The notes beneath the pieces were generated by a model, which had not been told where the DNA came from, made no database searches, and saw only the letters and a program-made list of their open reading frames with translations. The position numbers and the translations under genes were made by a program. Positions 33,047 to 41,018 of a stretch of DNA of 56,279 nucleotides are shown piece after piece (position 1 is the first letter of the stretch; each line of letters opens with the position of its first letter). The DNA lies in contig JACPQD010000107.1 in the NCBI GenBank assembly GCA_016190665.1, forward strand, positions 1 through 56,279, given 5' to 3'. Source of the DNA: Chloroflexota bacterium. Lineage in GTDB: Bacteria; Chloroflexota; Dehalococcoidia; JACPQD01.

Positions 33047-34219
33047 CTAAAGGCGACCTAGATCCATTCCAGCGCTGTCGCCCCTGGTTGCTCCTGCCCT
33101 CCTGCACGCCGCACTTGCCATGCGCAAAAGGTCTTCCTCGCTGGCAACCCCTGGCCCTGGATAGACGGCGCTGCCAACGGCCACCGAGATTTCCACAGGG
33201 CGCCCATTGCACTGAAAGACGTATCTGGCCAAGCTGGATACGAGTCGCTCCTCGACTTCGGCTACTCTGCCTTTGCTCGCTCCCGGAAGCACAGCCACGA
33301 AGGTACCGCCGGAATACCGCGCCACCACATCTCCCACCTCCACGTTCAAACCCACCAGTCCGGCGATCTCTTGCAGAATCGCATCTCCGCACTTGCGTCC
33401 ATACGTCTCATTCAGGTGCTGCAGGCCATCCACGACGAGCATGACCAGCCGAAGGTCACTCCGGTTCCGACTAGCGCACTGGAACTCTTCAGTTAGAATG
33501 TCGTTGAAATGCCTGCGACTCGCGAGCCCGGTGAGACCGTCGGTGGCGCCAGACGCCGCCACCAGCGCACTTATCTTGCGCTGCGACTCATCGGTAACCA
33601 CACCGGCGATGAGGGCAGCGGAGTAGAAGACGACCACAAACAGCATGATCCCCGGAAAATCTGCGCCTATACCAAAGTTCTGTTGGAGCAGGTAGACAAC
33701 GAAGAGCGCGAGAGAACTCGTGATCGCGGTGGCCAGACCAGCCGACGTACCGAACCGAGTCGCATAGTAGAGGATGGGAATCAGGAAGACAAGGGCTAAC
33801 TCGTTGATTAGCTCTCGTCCGCTATACAAAGCCAGGGAGGCCAGCGCGGTGCTGATTCCAATGCGCAACGGGAGAAAGCGCCGCGTGTAGGGATTGTGCG
33901 ATAGGAAACGGACAAGAAGAATAAACCCAATCGCGACCACGCCCACGGCCATGAGAACCAGCTTAACGTCGTAGCCCATGGGCCTCAAAGCGGCGACTAT
34001 CGAACCGACCCAAAGGACTACGAGAAGCACGATAGTCTGCGGATCAAGCCTGGCTCTCAGCTCCTTCGCCTGACTCGCCAACGCTTGCATCGCACGGGCG
34101 GCCGGTCCAGTTGTCCCTTTGGTGTGCGCCACAAGTCCCCCTCTGCCTCGCGCACCGAAGCGAGCACAGCATCCAAATTGTACGGCCATATCCGCACGTT
34201 CGTCAATATCGATGCGCAA
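33047..34219 (-). CDS. Membrane GGDEF-domain protein with degenerate active site
   Basis: 390 residues. Five or six transmembrane helices at about 62-205 form a membrane sensor module. The C-terminal part is a GGDEF fold: TDGLTGLASRRHFND (typical start), LRLVMLVVDGLQHLNETYGRKCGDAILQEIA, then RYSGGTF at 301-307. The signature is normally RYGGDEF; both acidic catalytic residues are lost, and the usual D-x-D-x-F-K is VDGLQHLN. Cyclase activity is therefore unlikely and a regulatory or structural role more likely. The start is TTG at 34219 behind AGAGGG; an ATG at 34093 is an alternative. Confidence 0.85.
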   Translation of the reverse strand: MRIDIDERADMAVQFGCCARFGARGRGGLVAHTKGTTGPAARAMQALASQAKELRARLDPQTIVLLVVLWVGSIVAALRPMGYDVKLVLMAVGVVAIGFILLVRFLSHNPYTRRFLPLRIGISTALASLALYSGRELINELALVFLIPILYYATRFGTSAGLATAITSSLALFVVYLLQQNFGIGADFPGIMLFVVVFYSAALIAGVVTDESQRKISALVAASGATDGLTGLASRRHFNDILTEEFQCASRNRSDLRLVMLVVDGLQHLNETYGRKCGDAILQEIAGLVGLNVEVGDVVARYSGGTFVAVLPGASKGRVAEVEERLVSSLARYVFQCNGRPVEISVAVGSAVYPGPGVASEEDLLRMASAACRRAGATRGDSAGMDLGRL

Positions 34220-34235
34220 CCGCCATCCCTCTTCT

Positions 34236-34265
34236 TTGACACTCCCTTTCTGCCGATGCTATCAT
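34236..34265 (+). promoter_or_regulatory. Predicted promoter of the CorC/HlyC-type gene
   Basis: -35 TTGACA (34236-34241), an 18-nt spacer and -10 TATCAT (34260-34265), start site about 65 nt before the ATG at 34337. Confidence 0.65.
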
Positions 34266-34336
34266 GGCCTTAAAGGTACTCGTTATTCTTGGTAGCGCCA
34301 GTCACCGCATGCCGGCGCGAGGAGGTTGATACTTCA

Positions 34337-35605
34337 ATGGAGGGCTTGCCGTTAGCCGGCTCTGACCTGACGGTTAATCTCGTGATCATAGTCATTAGCC
34401 TGATTCTGGTGGCCTTCTTTACCAGCTCCGAGGTCAACCTCATATCGGTGAGCAGGATGCGAGTGAGGCACCTGGCGGAGCAGGGAAACAGGTCTGCTCA
34501 AGCAGTGCTGAGAGTCATCGGCAACGAGGAGAATTTCTTTGCCACCGTCGTCCTTGGCCAGGACCTCTTTATCATTTTGGCTACTGCGGCGAGCACTGCG
34601 CTGGCGATTACCCTCGTGGGCGAGGGCGCTGTCCCTCTGGCTACTGCCGTAATGACTGTCGTCGTGCTGCTGTTTGGGGAGATGCTGCCCAAGGTGGCCG
34701 CCATGCAAAGGAGGGAAGCCTTCGCCCTCGTTGTGGCGCGGCCCATGGAGTTCACCATGACAGTGATGCGGCCGCTAACCGCTGTCTTTGCCGCCTTGTC
34801 CCGGTTGGTGACGCGAGTGGTGAGGGGCAGCCGCGTGGAGGAGCCCTCGGTTACTGAAGGCGAGCTACGGATGCTCGTCGACATCGGCGAAGCTGAGGGC
34901 ACAGTTGAAGAGGCGGCCGCAGAGATAATACAAAATGTATTCGACTTCGGTACGCGCACGGCGCGAGAGGTGATGCTGCCCCGACCGCAGATTATCGAGG
35001 TGGAACAGGATACGCCGCTGCCCGACTTCCTGAATCTCTTCCTCCAATCTCCTCACAGCCGCTATCCGGTCTTCGAGGAGAGCATTGACAACATCGTGGG
35101 CATCCTGTCAATCAGGGAAATCTTCCAGTCCTATGCCAGAGGCGAATTGCGCGAAGATGAGACCATCAGGCGGTTTGTCCTGCCGGCCTACTTCGTGCCG
35201 GAAACCAAGCGCATTTCTGACCTTCTCAAGGAGTTGCAGGAAACAGGCAATCTGATGGTCATCGTCGTGGACGAGTTCGGCGGAACGGCCGGGCTGGTCA
35301 CTCTCGACCAGCTTGTCGAAGAGATAGTGGGGCAGGTACAGACTGAGGCGGCCGGGGCCCGCGAGATACAGGTCATAGACGAAAAGACCCGTGAGATAGA
35401 CGGCTCCATGAGGATCGAGGAAGCTAACGAGGAGCTAGGGCTTAATTTGCCGAAGGGCGCCTACGAGACGGTGGCAGGCTTCATACTCTCTGACCTGGGA
35501 AGAATCCCGAAGCAAGGGGAGCAGCTCAAATACGCCGACCTGAAGTTCGTTGTGGCAGAGATGAAGGGCCTCAAAATAGAACGGATTCTGGTAAGCAAGG
35601 TCTGA
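34337..35605 (+). CDS. CNNM/CBS-domain membrane protein (HlyC/CorC family)
   Basis: 422 residues. An N-terminal CNNM (DUF21) domain with three or four transmembrane helices (VNLVIIVISLILVAFFTSSEV, FIILATAASTALAITLV, ATAVMTVVVLLFGEMLPKVAA). Then a CBS pair (about 200-330: REVMLPRPQIIEVEQD..., HSRYPVFEESIDNIVGILSI, LMVIVVDEFGGTAGLVTLDQLVEEIVG). A C-terminal CorC/HlyC domain ends GLKIERILVSKV. The family is implicated in magnesium or other divalent cation export. The ATG at 34337 is used, with GGAGG eleven bases upstream. Confidence 0.93.
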   Translation: MEGLPLAGSDLTVNLVIIVISLILVAFFTSSEVNLISVSRMRVRHLAEQGNRSAQAVLRVIGNEENFFATVVLGQDLFIILATAASTALAITLVGEGAVPLATAVMTVVVLLFGEMLPKVAAMQRREAFALVVARPMEFTMTVMRPLTAVFAALSRLVTRVVRGSRVEEPSVTEGELRMLVDIGEAEGTVEEAAAEIIQNVFDFGTRTAREVMLPRPQIIEVEQDTPLPDFLNLFLQSPHSRYPVFEESIDNIVGILSIREIFQSYARGELREDETIRRFVLPAYFVPETKRISDLLKELQETGNLMVIVVDEFGGTAGLVTLDQLVEEIVGQVQTEAAGAREIQVIDEKTREIDGSMRIEEANEELGLNLPKGAYETVAGFILSDLGRIPKQGEQLKYADLKFVVAEMKGLKIERILVSKV

Positions 35606-35656
35606 CGCAGCTTTCTGCGCTCAGCCATCGGCTATCAGTTTTGACCACGAAATGCA

Positions 35657-35960
35657 GGAAATAACCAAGATACAAGAAACAATAACCAAAAAACGATAAC
35701 CAGATGACCGGGTTACAAGAGACATGACCAAGAAAGTCTGGTTCTTGCATGTTGGCTATTGGCTATTCACTTAGTGTTCGCATCTTAGCTACTGGTTATT
35801 GAATTGGTTCTGATACCTTGATTATTGGTTGTTGAGTTGGTGTTCGTATGCTAATCATTGGTTGTTGACTCGGTGTCTGTATCCTGGTCATTGGCCATCG
35901 ACTGGGTGCTTGTATCTTGGTTACTGGTCATTGTTTGGTGTTTATATCTTGGTTATTGAG
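35657..35960. repeat. Degenerate ~33-nt tandem repeat array, TATCTTGGTTATTG...GGTGTT family
   Basis: A 300-bp gene-free tract. From about 35745 to 35960 units of about 33 nt repeat with the core TATCTTGGTTATTGGTTGTTGAxTxGGTGTTxG, five to six diverged copies. From 35657 to 35720 the complementary orientation (AATAACCAAGATACAAG) appears. Same family as 7377-7476. The two orientations face each other, so a large cruciform is possible. Confidence 0.75.
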
Positions 35961-36009
35961 TAGGCCCGTGGGTGGACTGACCGCTGATAGCTGATCGCTG
36001 AAAGCTCCT

Positions 36010-36675
36010 ATGTTACAACGTTTGCGCGTCACCTTCGCCCGCGGCGAAGAACTCAAGTACATATCTCATCTGGACCTCATGCGGCTCTGGGAGAGGGCGA
36101 TTCGCCGCGCTGGCCTGCATCTTGCCTATTCGCAAGGATTCAATCCGCACCCCAGGATATCTCTGGCGGCGCCTCTGGCGGTGGGCATTACAAGCGACGC
36201 CGAGCTGGCCGACATCTACCTGGAGAGACGGGTGACGCCCTACTTGTTCATGAGGTCTTTAGATGCGCAACTGCCCAAGGGGATCTCCCTTCGGGCTGTG
36301 GAGGAGGTTGGCCTATCGTGGCCGTCGCTTCAGTCCGTAGTGCGCTTCGGGGAGTATGTCGTCACGGTCTCTACCAGGAGGGACCGTGGAGAGGTCGAGT
36401 CCGCGGTCCAGGCCATGCTGGCCGCCGATGCCATCCCCTGGGAGCATATGAGAGATACGGGCCCCCGGCGCTACGATCTGCGTCCTTTGATAGTTGACAT
36501 CAACCTCCAACAGTGGCGCGAAGGCGAGTGCGTATTGGGGATGCGACTGCGCACCGATAGCTCGGCGACGGGCAGGCCGGAACAGGTGACCGCCGCGCTG
36601 GGTTTCACCGAGCGCCCGTCACTCATTCACCGCACGAAACTGGCCCTCCACGTGGATTCCGGCCTTGGGCGCTAA
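36010..36675 (+). CDS. TIGR03936/DUF2344-family protein (radical-SAM associated)
   Basis: 221 residues. The N-terminal RLRVTFARGEELKYISHLDLMRLWERAIRRAGLHLAYSQGFNPHPRISLAAPLAVGI matches the TIGR03936/DUF2344 family, found as a domain or partner of a B12-binding radical SAM protein. It is stand-alone here, without the radical SAM half. The start is ATG at 36010. Biochemical role unknown; the family has been noted near rng and rpmA/rplU in other genomes. Confidence 0.85.
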   Translation: MLQRLRVTFARGEELKYISHLDLMRLWERAIRRAGLHLAYSQGFNPHPRISLAAPLAVGITSDAELADIYLERRVTPYLFMRSLDAQLPKGISLRAVEEVGLSWPSLQSVVRFGEYVVTVSTRRDRGEVESAVQAMLAADAIPWEHMRDTGPRRYDLRPLIVDINLQQWREGECVLGMRLRTDSSATGRPEQVTAALGFTERPSLIHRTKLALHVDSGLGR

Positions 36676-37840
36676 CGGCCCTGGTGCGGACTCCCCGGCA
36701 CCCGGAGGAGTGGGGGACATATACTCTCCGGACGAAGAGAGGCAGCGGAGGTCCCGAGAATATGCGGCCCTCTCTCGCCGCCTCTTCTTCGCTGAGCTGG
36801 CGCTGGGCGTCGCGGCGCTCCTTTTCTTGCTGTTTACCGGCCTCTCGGCCTGGCTGCGCAATCTCTACAGCTTCCCGCTGCCGGCTCAAGTGGCCGCCTA
36901 TTTCCTCACGGTCGCGGTTGGCTACAGCCTTGTCGCCTCGCCGATGACCTATTATGCGGGATTCGTCCTTCCCCATCGTTACGGGTTGTCTCACCAGAGC
37001 CTCGGTTCCTGGCTGTGGGACCTCGCTAAGGGCGGCCTGGTCGGTCTGGGGCTGGGCTCGCTGGCTATGGTTGCAGTCTACTGGTTTCTGGCGGCTTTCC
37101 CCGAAATCTGGTGGCTCCTGGCTGCTGCCTTCCTCATCTCCTTCAGCGTCGTTCTCTCCCACCTCGCCCCAATCCTTATCACGCCTCTCTTTTACAAGCA
37201 GAAACCCCTGGACGATGCAGAGCTTTCTCGAAGACTGGTGTCGCTGGCGAGGCGCGCCGGGACGGAAGTCCGCGGGGCCTTTGTCCTGGATTTCAGTCGC
37301 AAAGTAACTGAGGCCAATGCCGCACTGATGGGTCTGGCGAATACCCGTCGCATAGTGCTGAGCGATACGCTGTTGGGCGAATACTCAGCCGACGAGATCG
37401 AGGTGATTGTGGCGCATGAGCTGGGCCATCATGTTCATCGGGACATCCCGCGCCTCATCCTGTTCCAGTCCGTCACGATCCTGGCGAGTTTCTACCTGGC
37501 GGGACTTGTGTTAAAGATGGCCGTGCCCTTTTTCGGTTTCGGCGGCATCGCGGATGTGGCCGCCTTCCCGCTCTTTGTCCTCGTAGTGGCAGGGTTCAAT
37601 CTGGCCATCCGGCCCCTGGACAATGCTTACAGCCAGGGCATCGAAAGCCTCGCCGACAGGTTTGCTCTGAGACTTACCGAGAATCCGCGGGCCTTCATAA
37701 GCATGATCACCAAACTGACGGACCAGAACCTTTCTGAGGCCGAGCCCAGCCGGTGGGTGGAGATTTTCTTCTACTCCCACCCGCCATACGGCAAGCGGGT
37801 TGCCCTGGCGAGACATTACGCCGATGCGCAGAGACAGTGA
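36665..37840 (+). CDS. M48-family membrane metalloprotease (Ste24/HtpX-like)
   Basis: 391 residues. Several transmembrane segments in the N-terminal half (about 45-62, 76-93, 121-147, 150-175). The zinc motif HELGHH (H251-E252-x-x-H255) and the downstream ESLADRFAL supply the three ligands. This matches Ste24-like CAAX proteases, which in bacteria are mostly membrane quality-control enzymes. The TTG at 36665 overlaps the previous gene by 11 bp and has no good ribosome binding site; GTG at 36710 is an alternative, so the first 15-18 residues are uncertain. Confidence 0.9.
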   Translation: MGANGPGADSPAPGGVGDIYSPDEERQRRSREYAALSRRLFFAELALGVAALLFLLFTGLSAWLRNLYSFPLPAQVAAYFLTVAVGYSLVASPMTYYAGFVLPHRYGLSHQSLGSWLWDLAKGGLVGLGLGSLAMVAVYWFLAAFPEIWWLLAAAFLISFSVVLSHLAPILITPLFYKQKPLDDAELSRRLVSLARRAGTEVRGAFVLDFSRKVTEANAALMGLANTRRIVLSDTLLGEYSADEIEVIVAHELGHHVHRDIPRLILFQSVTILASFYLAGLVLKMAVPFFGFGGIADVAAFPLFVLVVAGFNLAIRPLDNAYSQGIESLADRFALRLTENPRAFISMITKLTDQNLSEAEPSRWVEIFFYSHPPYGKRVALARHYADAQRQ

Positions 37841-37841
37841 C

Positions 37842-38453
37842 ATGCTGCGCTTGATCCTCGTAAGACACGGCGAGACGGAGTGGAACAGGAGCGAGCGGGT
37901 TCAGGGCTCCTCCGATGTCGAACTTAACGAACGGGGCCGGGCGCAGGCAGAGGCTGTCGCCCGGGCGCTGCAGTCGAAAGCTGTCGCCGGGGTCTATTCC
38001 AGTCCCCTCAAGCGCGCTCTGCAGACCGGGCGCTGCGTGGCCATGACATGCGGCAGGCCCTGCGAGATTGAGCCAGGGCTCGTGGAGCTAAACGAAGGGG
38101 ACCTGGAAGGACTTACCTACGATGAAATGAGGAGCCGCTACGTCGATTTCATGGCGCAGTGGCGGAGGGATGCGAGCAGTGTCCGGCTGCCGGGAGGCGA
38201 GGGTCTTCAGGACCTTCAGCAAAGGTCCTGGGACTGCATCGCGAGGATAGCAGCCAGGCATCCAGATGGGGACGTGGTCATCGTCAGCCACAACTTCGCC
38301 ATCACCGCTATCATCTGCAAAGCCATCGGCCTGCCTCTGTCGCATTTCCGCAGGCTGCACCTGGGCGTCGGCTCTATAAGCGTCCTGGCTCTTTCCGATG
38401 GCAGGTGGGTGCTGGAGTCGCTCAACGACACGTGCCATTTGATTGCTGATTGA
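37842..38453 (+). CDS. Histidine phosphatase family protein (phosphoglycerate-mutase-like)
   Basis: 203 residues. The RHG motif LVRHGETEWNRSERVQG holds the phospho-accepting His. SSPLKRALQTG and the late SHNFAITAIICKAIG carry the second His. Closest in build to CobC/GpmB-type phosphatases. An alpha-ribazole phosphatase role is possible, since a B12 enzyme is nearby, but substrate cannot be read from the sequence. The ATG at 37842 follows the M48 stop by one base. Confidence 0.92.
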   Translation: MLRLILVRHGETEWNRSERVQGSSDVELNERGRAQAEAVARALQSKAVAGVYSSPLKRALQTGRCVAMTCGRPCEIEPGLVELNEGDLEGLTYDEMRSRYVDFMAQWRRDASSVRLPGGEGLQDLQQRSWDCIARIAARHPDGDVVIVSHNFAITAIICKAIGLPLSHFRRLHLGVGSISVLALSDGRWVLESLNDTCHLIAD

Positions 38454-38462
38454 GGAGCAAGT

Positions 38463-38864
38463 ATGGACGAGCGTGAATTGAAGGAACGGACAAGGCGGTT
38501 CGCGCTGCAGGTGGTCCGAGTGGTGGACTTGTTGCCGAAAACGGCCTCCGGGCGGGCGGTGGCGAGTCAACTCGTTCGAAGGGGAACTTCCGTGGCAGCC
38601 AACTACCGAGCTGCTTACCGAGGTAGATCCAAGGCAGAGTTTGTTGCGAAGATGGGCATAGTTGCGGAAGAAGCGGAAGAGTGCGTATTCTGGCTCGAAC
38701 CCATTGGAGATGGCGACCTATTGCAGCGTAACTTGGTCGAACCCCTCAGGAAAGAAGCGGACGACCTAACCGCGATCTTTGTGGCGAGGACTGCTGCTCA
38801 ATCAAAAATCCGCAATCAAGAATCGAAAATCAGGACTATTGCATGTTCATCTTACGTAATGTAG
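38463..38864 (+). CDS. Four-helix-bundle protein (S23/IVP-like)
   Basis: 133 residues. RRFALQVVRVVDLLPKTASGRAVASQLVRRGTSVAANYRAAYRGRSKAEFVAKMGIVAEEAEECVFWLE is the TIGR02436 fold, best known from intervening sequences in 23S rRNA genes but also found as stand-alone genes. No rRNA is nearby. The last 20 or so residues come from a low-complexity AATCxAAAATC tract and are probably not part of the fold. The start is ATG at 38463. Function unknown; a second family member lies at 53727-54419. Confidence 0.88.
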   Translation: MDERELKERTRRFALQVVRVVDLLPKTASGRAVASQLVRRGTSVAANYRAAYRGRSKAEFVAKMGIVAEEAEECVFWLEPIGDGDLLQRNLVEPLRKEADDLTAIFVARTAAQSKIRNQESKIRTIACSSYVM

Positions 38865-38867
38865 AAT
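38839..38867 (+). promoter_or_regulatory. Predicted promoter of ftsB-like/tilS
   Basis: -35 TTGCAT (38839-38844), a 17-nt spacer and -10 TAGAAT (38862-38867), inside the end of the four-helix-bundle gene and about 40 nt upstream of the ftsB-like start codon. Confidence 0.5.
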
Positions 38868-38908
38868 AGCTTCCAGACGTGTGCTACTAAGGTGCAGAAA
38901 AGGAAACA

Positions 38909-39295
38909 ATGAACTGGCTGCGTGGCGTTCCGGCTAGCAGGATTCTCCTTTTTCTGGTCATTCCCATTCTCCTTTATTTTGGCCTGGGCACTGGCAGTTG
39001 GGCGCTCAGAGAGTATCAGCAGCGTCAGGAAGAAGCCCGGTTGAAGCAGGAGATCGAGGCGCAGCGAGCCAAATACGACGTCCTGAAGGCGCAGAAGGAA
39101 TACCTTCAGTCTGACGAGTATATAGAAAAGGTCGCCCGCGAGGATCTCAACCTCATTAAGGTTGGCGAGAGGGCGGTAGTGGTCCTGGCCCCCAGTCCTG
39201 TGGCCGGAGCGGCTGAGGAAGCAAGCCCGAAAGCCAGGAAAACGGAGCCACGACCCAACTGGCAGCGCTGGTGGGACCTCTTCTTCAGCGATTAG
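38909..39295 (+). CDS. FtsB/DivIC-like septum formation initiator
   Basis: 128 residues. One N-terminal transmembrane helix (ILLFLVIPILLYFGLGTG) is followed by a coiled coil (about 32-70, YQQRQEEARLKQEIEAQRAKYDVLKAQKEYL) and the family motif VAREDLNLIKVGERAVV. This is the bitopic architecture of the FtsB/DivIC divisome scaffold. The ATG at 38909 has AAGGA upstream. tilS follows after one base; ftsB-like/tilS pairing is common in Gram-positive-like genomes. Confidence 0.9.
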   Translation: MNWLRGVPASRILLFLVIPILLYFGLGTGSWALREYQQRQEEARLKQEIEAQRAKYDVLKAQKEYLQSDEYIEKVAREDLNLIKVGERAVVVLAPSPVAGAAEEASPKARKTEPRPNWQRWWDLFFSD

Positions 39296-39296
39296 G

Positions 39297-40715
39297 GTGA
39301 GACACAGCGAAGACTTGCCGCGAAGGGTGCTGCGGTTTATCCGGGGGCACGACCTTCTTCTCCCCGGGCAGACCGTCGTCGTTGGCGTCTCGGGCGGGCC
39401 CGACTCTGTTTGCTTGCTGCACCTCCTGGCTTCACTCTCAGCAGAGCTATCGATCCACTTGCACGCTGCCCACCTCAACCACCTTCTCCGTGACGCCGAC
39501 TCTTCCGCAGATGCCCGATATGTCTCCGATCTGGCTGGCGCGCTTGGCGTGCCCGCGACCGTTGATAGCCGCGACGTGCGGGCTTACCAGGCCGCGCACC
39601 GTCGTTCTCTCGAGGAGGCAGCGCGAGAGGTTCGCTATGCTTTCCTGGCCGAGGTGGCAATGACGGTCGGCGCCGCTAGAGTGGCTGTAGGCCACACCGC
39701 CGATGATCAGGTCGAGACCGTTCTGCTCCATTTCCTACGAGGCGCCGGAACCGGCGGGCTGCGGGGCATGGCTCCGGCGGCTGAGTGGCGCTTCACCGCC
39801 ACCGGGACCACTCTACCCCTCGTCCGCCCACTCCTCGATGTCACCCGCCTGGAGACCGGGGGCTATTGCGCGGAGCACAGGCTGTCGCCGAGACAAGACC
39901 TTTCCAACCTTTCGCCTTCCCTGCTCAGGAACAGGGTCCGGTGGGAGTTGCTCCCATTACTGGTCAATTTCAATCGGAATGTTAAAGAGGTCCTGCGGCG
40001 GGCGGGGCGTCTGGCGGTCGACGATTTCGCTTTCATCGGGGCTGAAGCGGAACGAGTCCGAGATAGCGTGGAACAAGAGACGGGCGGAGCCATCACGTTC
40101 GACACCGGTTCTATGCTGGCGCTGCATCCAGCCCTGCAACGCTACCTTCTGAGGGACGCGGCGCAACGGATTCTGGGCCACATGAGGGACTTCGAGGCCG
40201 TTCATATCGAAGACATGATGGCGATGCTGAGGAAGCCGGTGGGTACGAGGCTGGCGCTCCCCCACAACCTGGAGTTCACTGCTGGCTACGGCGAATGCAC
40301 TCTGGCCCCTCGCACGCCTGCGCAGGCTGGCGCCCCTCCCCCTGAAGAGAGGCCGCTTGTTGTCCCCGGCGAGACCGCCTTGCCCGGCTGGAGGGTGTTG
40401 GCAAGGATCGCCGATTATGCTCCGGCGGGGGCAGACCCCTATCGCGCCTGTTTCGACCTGGAGGCCGTCGGGGATGAGCTTACGGTGCGCAGCCGGCGCG
40501 CGGGGGACAGGTTTCAGCCGCTGGGCCTGGCCCAGCCGAAGAAGCTGCAGGACTTCATGGTGGACGCCAAAATTCCCCGCGCCAGGCGCGACGGCGTGCC
40601 GCTGGTCTGCTCTGCCGGCCGGATCATCTGGGTGGTGGGGTGGCGAGTCAGCGAGTGGGGGAAGCTTTTGCCAGGGACGAAGCGCTTCCTGTGCCTGGAG
40701 TTCTCCCGGACCTAG
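39297..40715 (+). CDS. tilS: tRNA(Ile)-lysidine synthetase
   Basis: 472 residues. Converts the wobble C34 of tRNA-Ile (CAU) to lysidine, needed to read AUA. The PP-loop SGGPDS (32-37) opens the N-type ATP pyrophosphatase domain, with HLNHLLRDADSSADARYV, ARVAVGHTADDQVETVLLHFLRG and LVRPLLDVTR. The C-terminal TilS domain contains RSRRAGDRFQPLGLAQPKKLQDFMVDAKIPRARRD. GTG start at 39297. Confidence 0.96.
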   Translation: MRHSEDLPRRVLRFIRGHDLLLPGQTVVVGVSGGPDSVCLLHLLASLSAELSIHLHAAHLNHLLRDADSSADARYVSDLAGALGVPATVDSRDVRAYQAAHRRSLEEAAREVRYAFLAEVAMTVGAARVAVGHTADDQVETVLLHFLRGAGTGGLRGMAPAAEWRFTATGTTLPLVRPLLDVTRLETGGYCAEHRLSPRQDLSNLSPSLLRNRVRWELLPLLVNFNRNVKEVLRRAGRLAVDDFAFIGAEAERVRDSVEQETGGAITFDTGSMLALHPALQRYLLRDAAQRILGHMRDFEAVHIEDMMAMLRKPVGTRLALPHNLEFTAGYGECTLAPRTPAQAGAPPPEERPLVVPGETALPGWRVLARIADYAPAGADPYRACFDLEAVGDELTVRSRRAGDRFQPLGLAQPKKLQDFMVDAKIPRARRDGVPLVCSAGRIIWVVGWRVSEWGKLLPGTKRFLCLEFSRT

Positions 40716-40754
40716 CTCGGCCGCATGGGGGACCATATCGCGCCAGTCGGGCTA

Positions 40755-40783
40755 TTGACAACCGGCGAGATACACACTACACT
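40755..40783 (+). promoter_or_regulatory. Predicted sigma70-type promoter at the head of the binding-protein array
   Basis: -35 TTGACA (40755-40760), a 17-nt spacer and -10 TACACT (40778-40783). Start site near 40790, giving a leader of about 230 nt before the first lipoprotein gene. Confidence 0.7.
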
Positions 40784-40811
40784 GGAGCCGCACAAGGAGG
40801 TGGCGAAAGAG

Positions 40812-40983
40812 GTGGAGCTTAAGCTCCACTCAGTTTTGAATCTCAACTGAAGCTAATCGACTGAGAATACTGAAGGTCGTACCGATCTCAGCTCGCCAGA
40901 ATCGGCGTTGTAGAGGCGGACGTGACGACGGGGCTTGAAGCCGACTTGGCCTGTACGATCAGCAAGTCGGCTTGCGCGTTTTT
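40812..40983 (+). promoter_or_regulatory. Structured leader of the array: palindrome plus terminator-like stem
   Basis: GTGGAGCTT-AAGCTCCAC at 40812-40829 is a perfect 18-bp palindrome (operator or hairpin). Further down, AAGCCGACTTG (40938-40948) pairs perfectly with CAAGTCGGCTT (40963-40973) over a 14-nt loop, followed after GCGCG by TTTTT (40979-40983). The second stem is just upstream of the lipoprotein ribosome binding site, so it could act as an attenuator. Confidence 0.5.
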
Positions 40984-41018
40984 GTGGATTAGGGCTCTGC
41001 GACGAAAGGAGGTCCGCC

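Noticed and set aside
35657..35960. CRISPR array
   Set aside because: Units of 32-33 nt are contiguous and diverged; there are no constant repeats separated by unique spacers and no cas genes.
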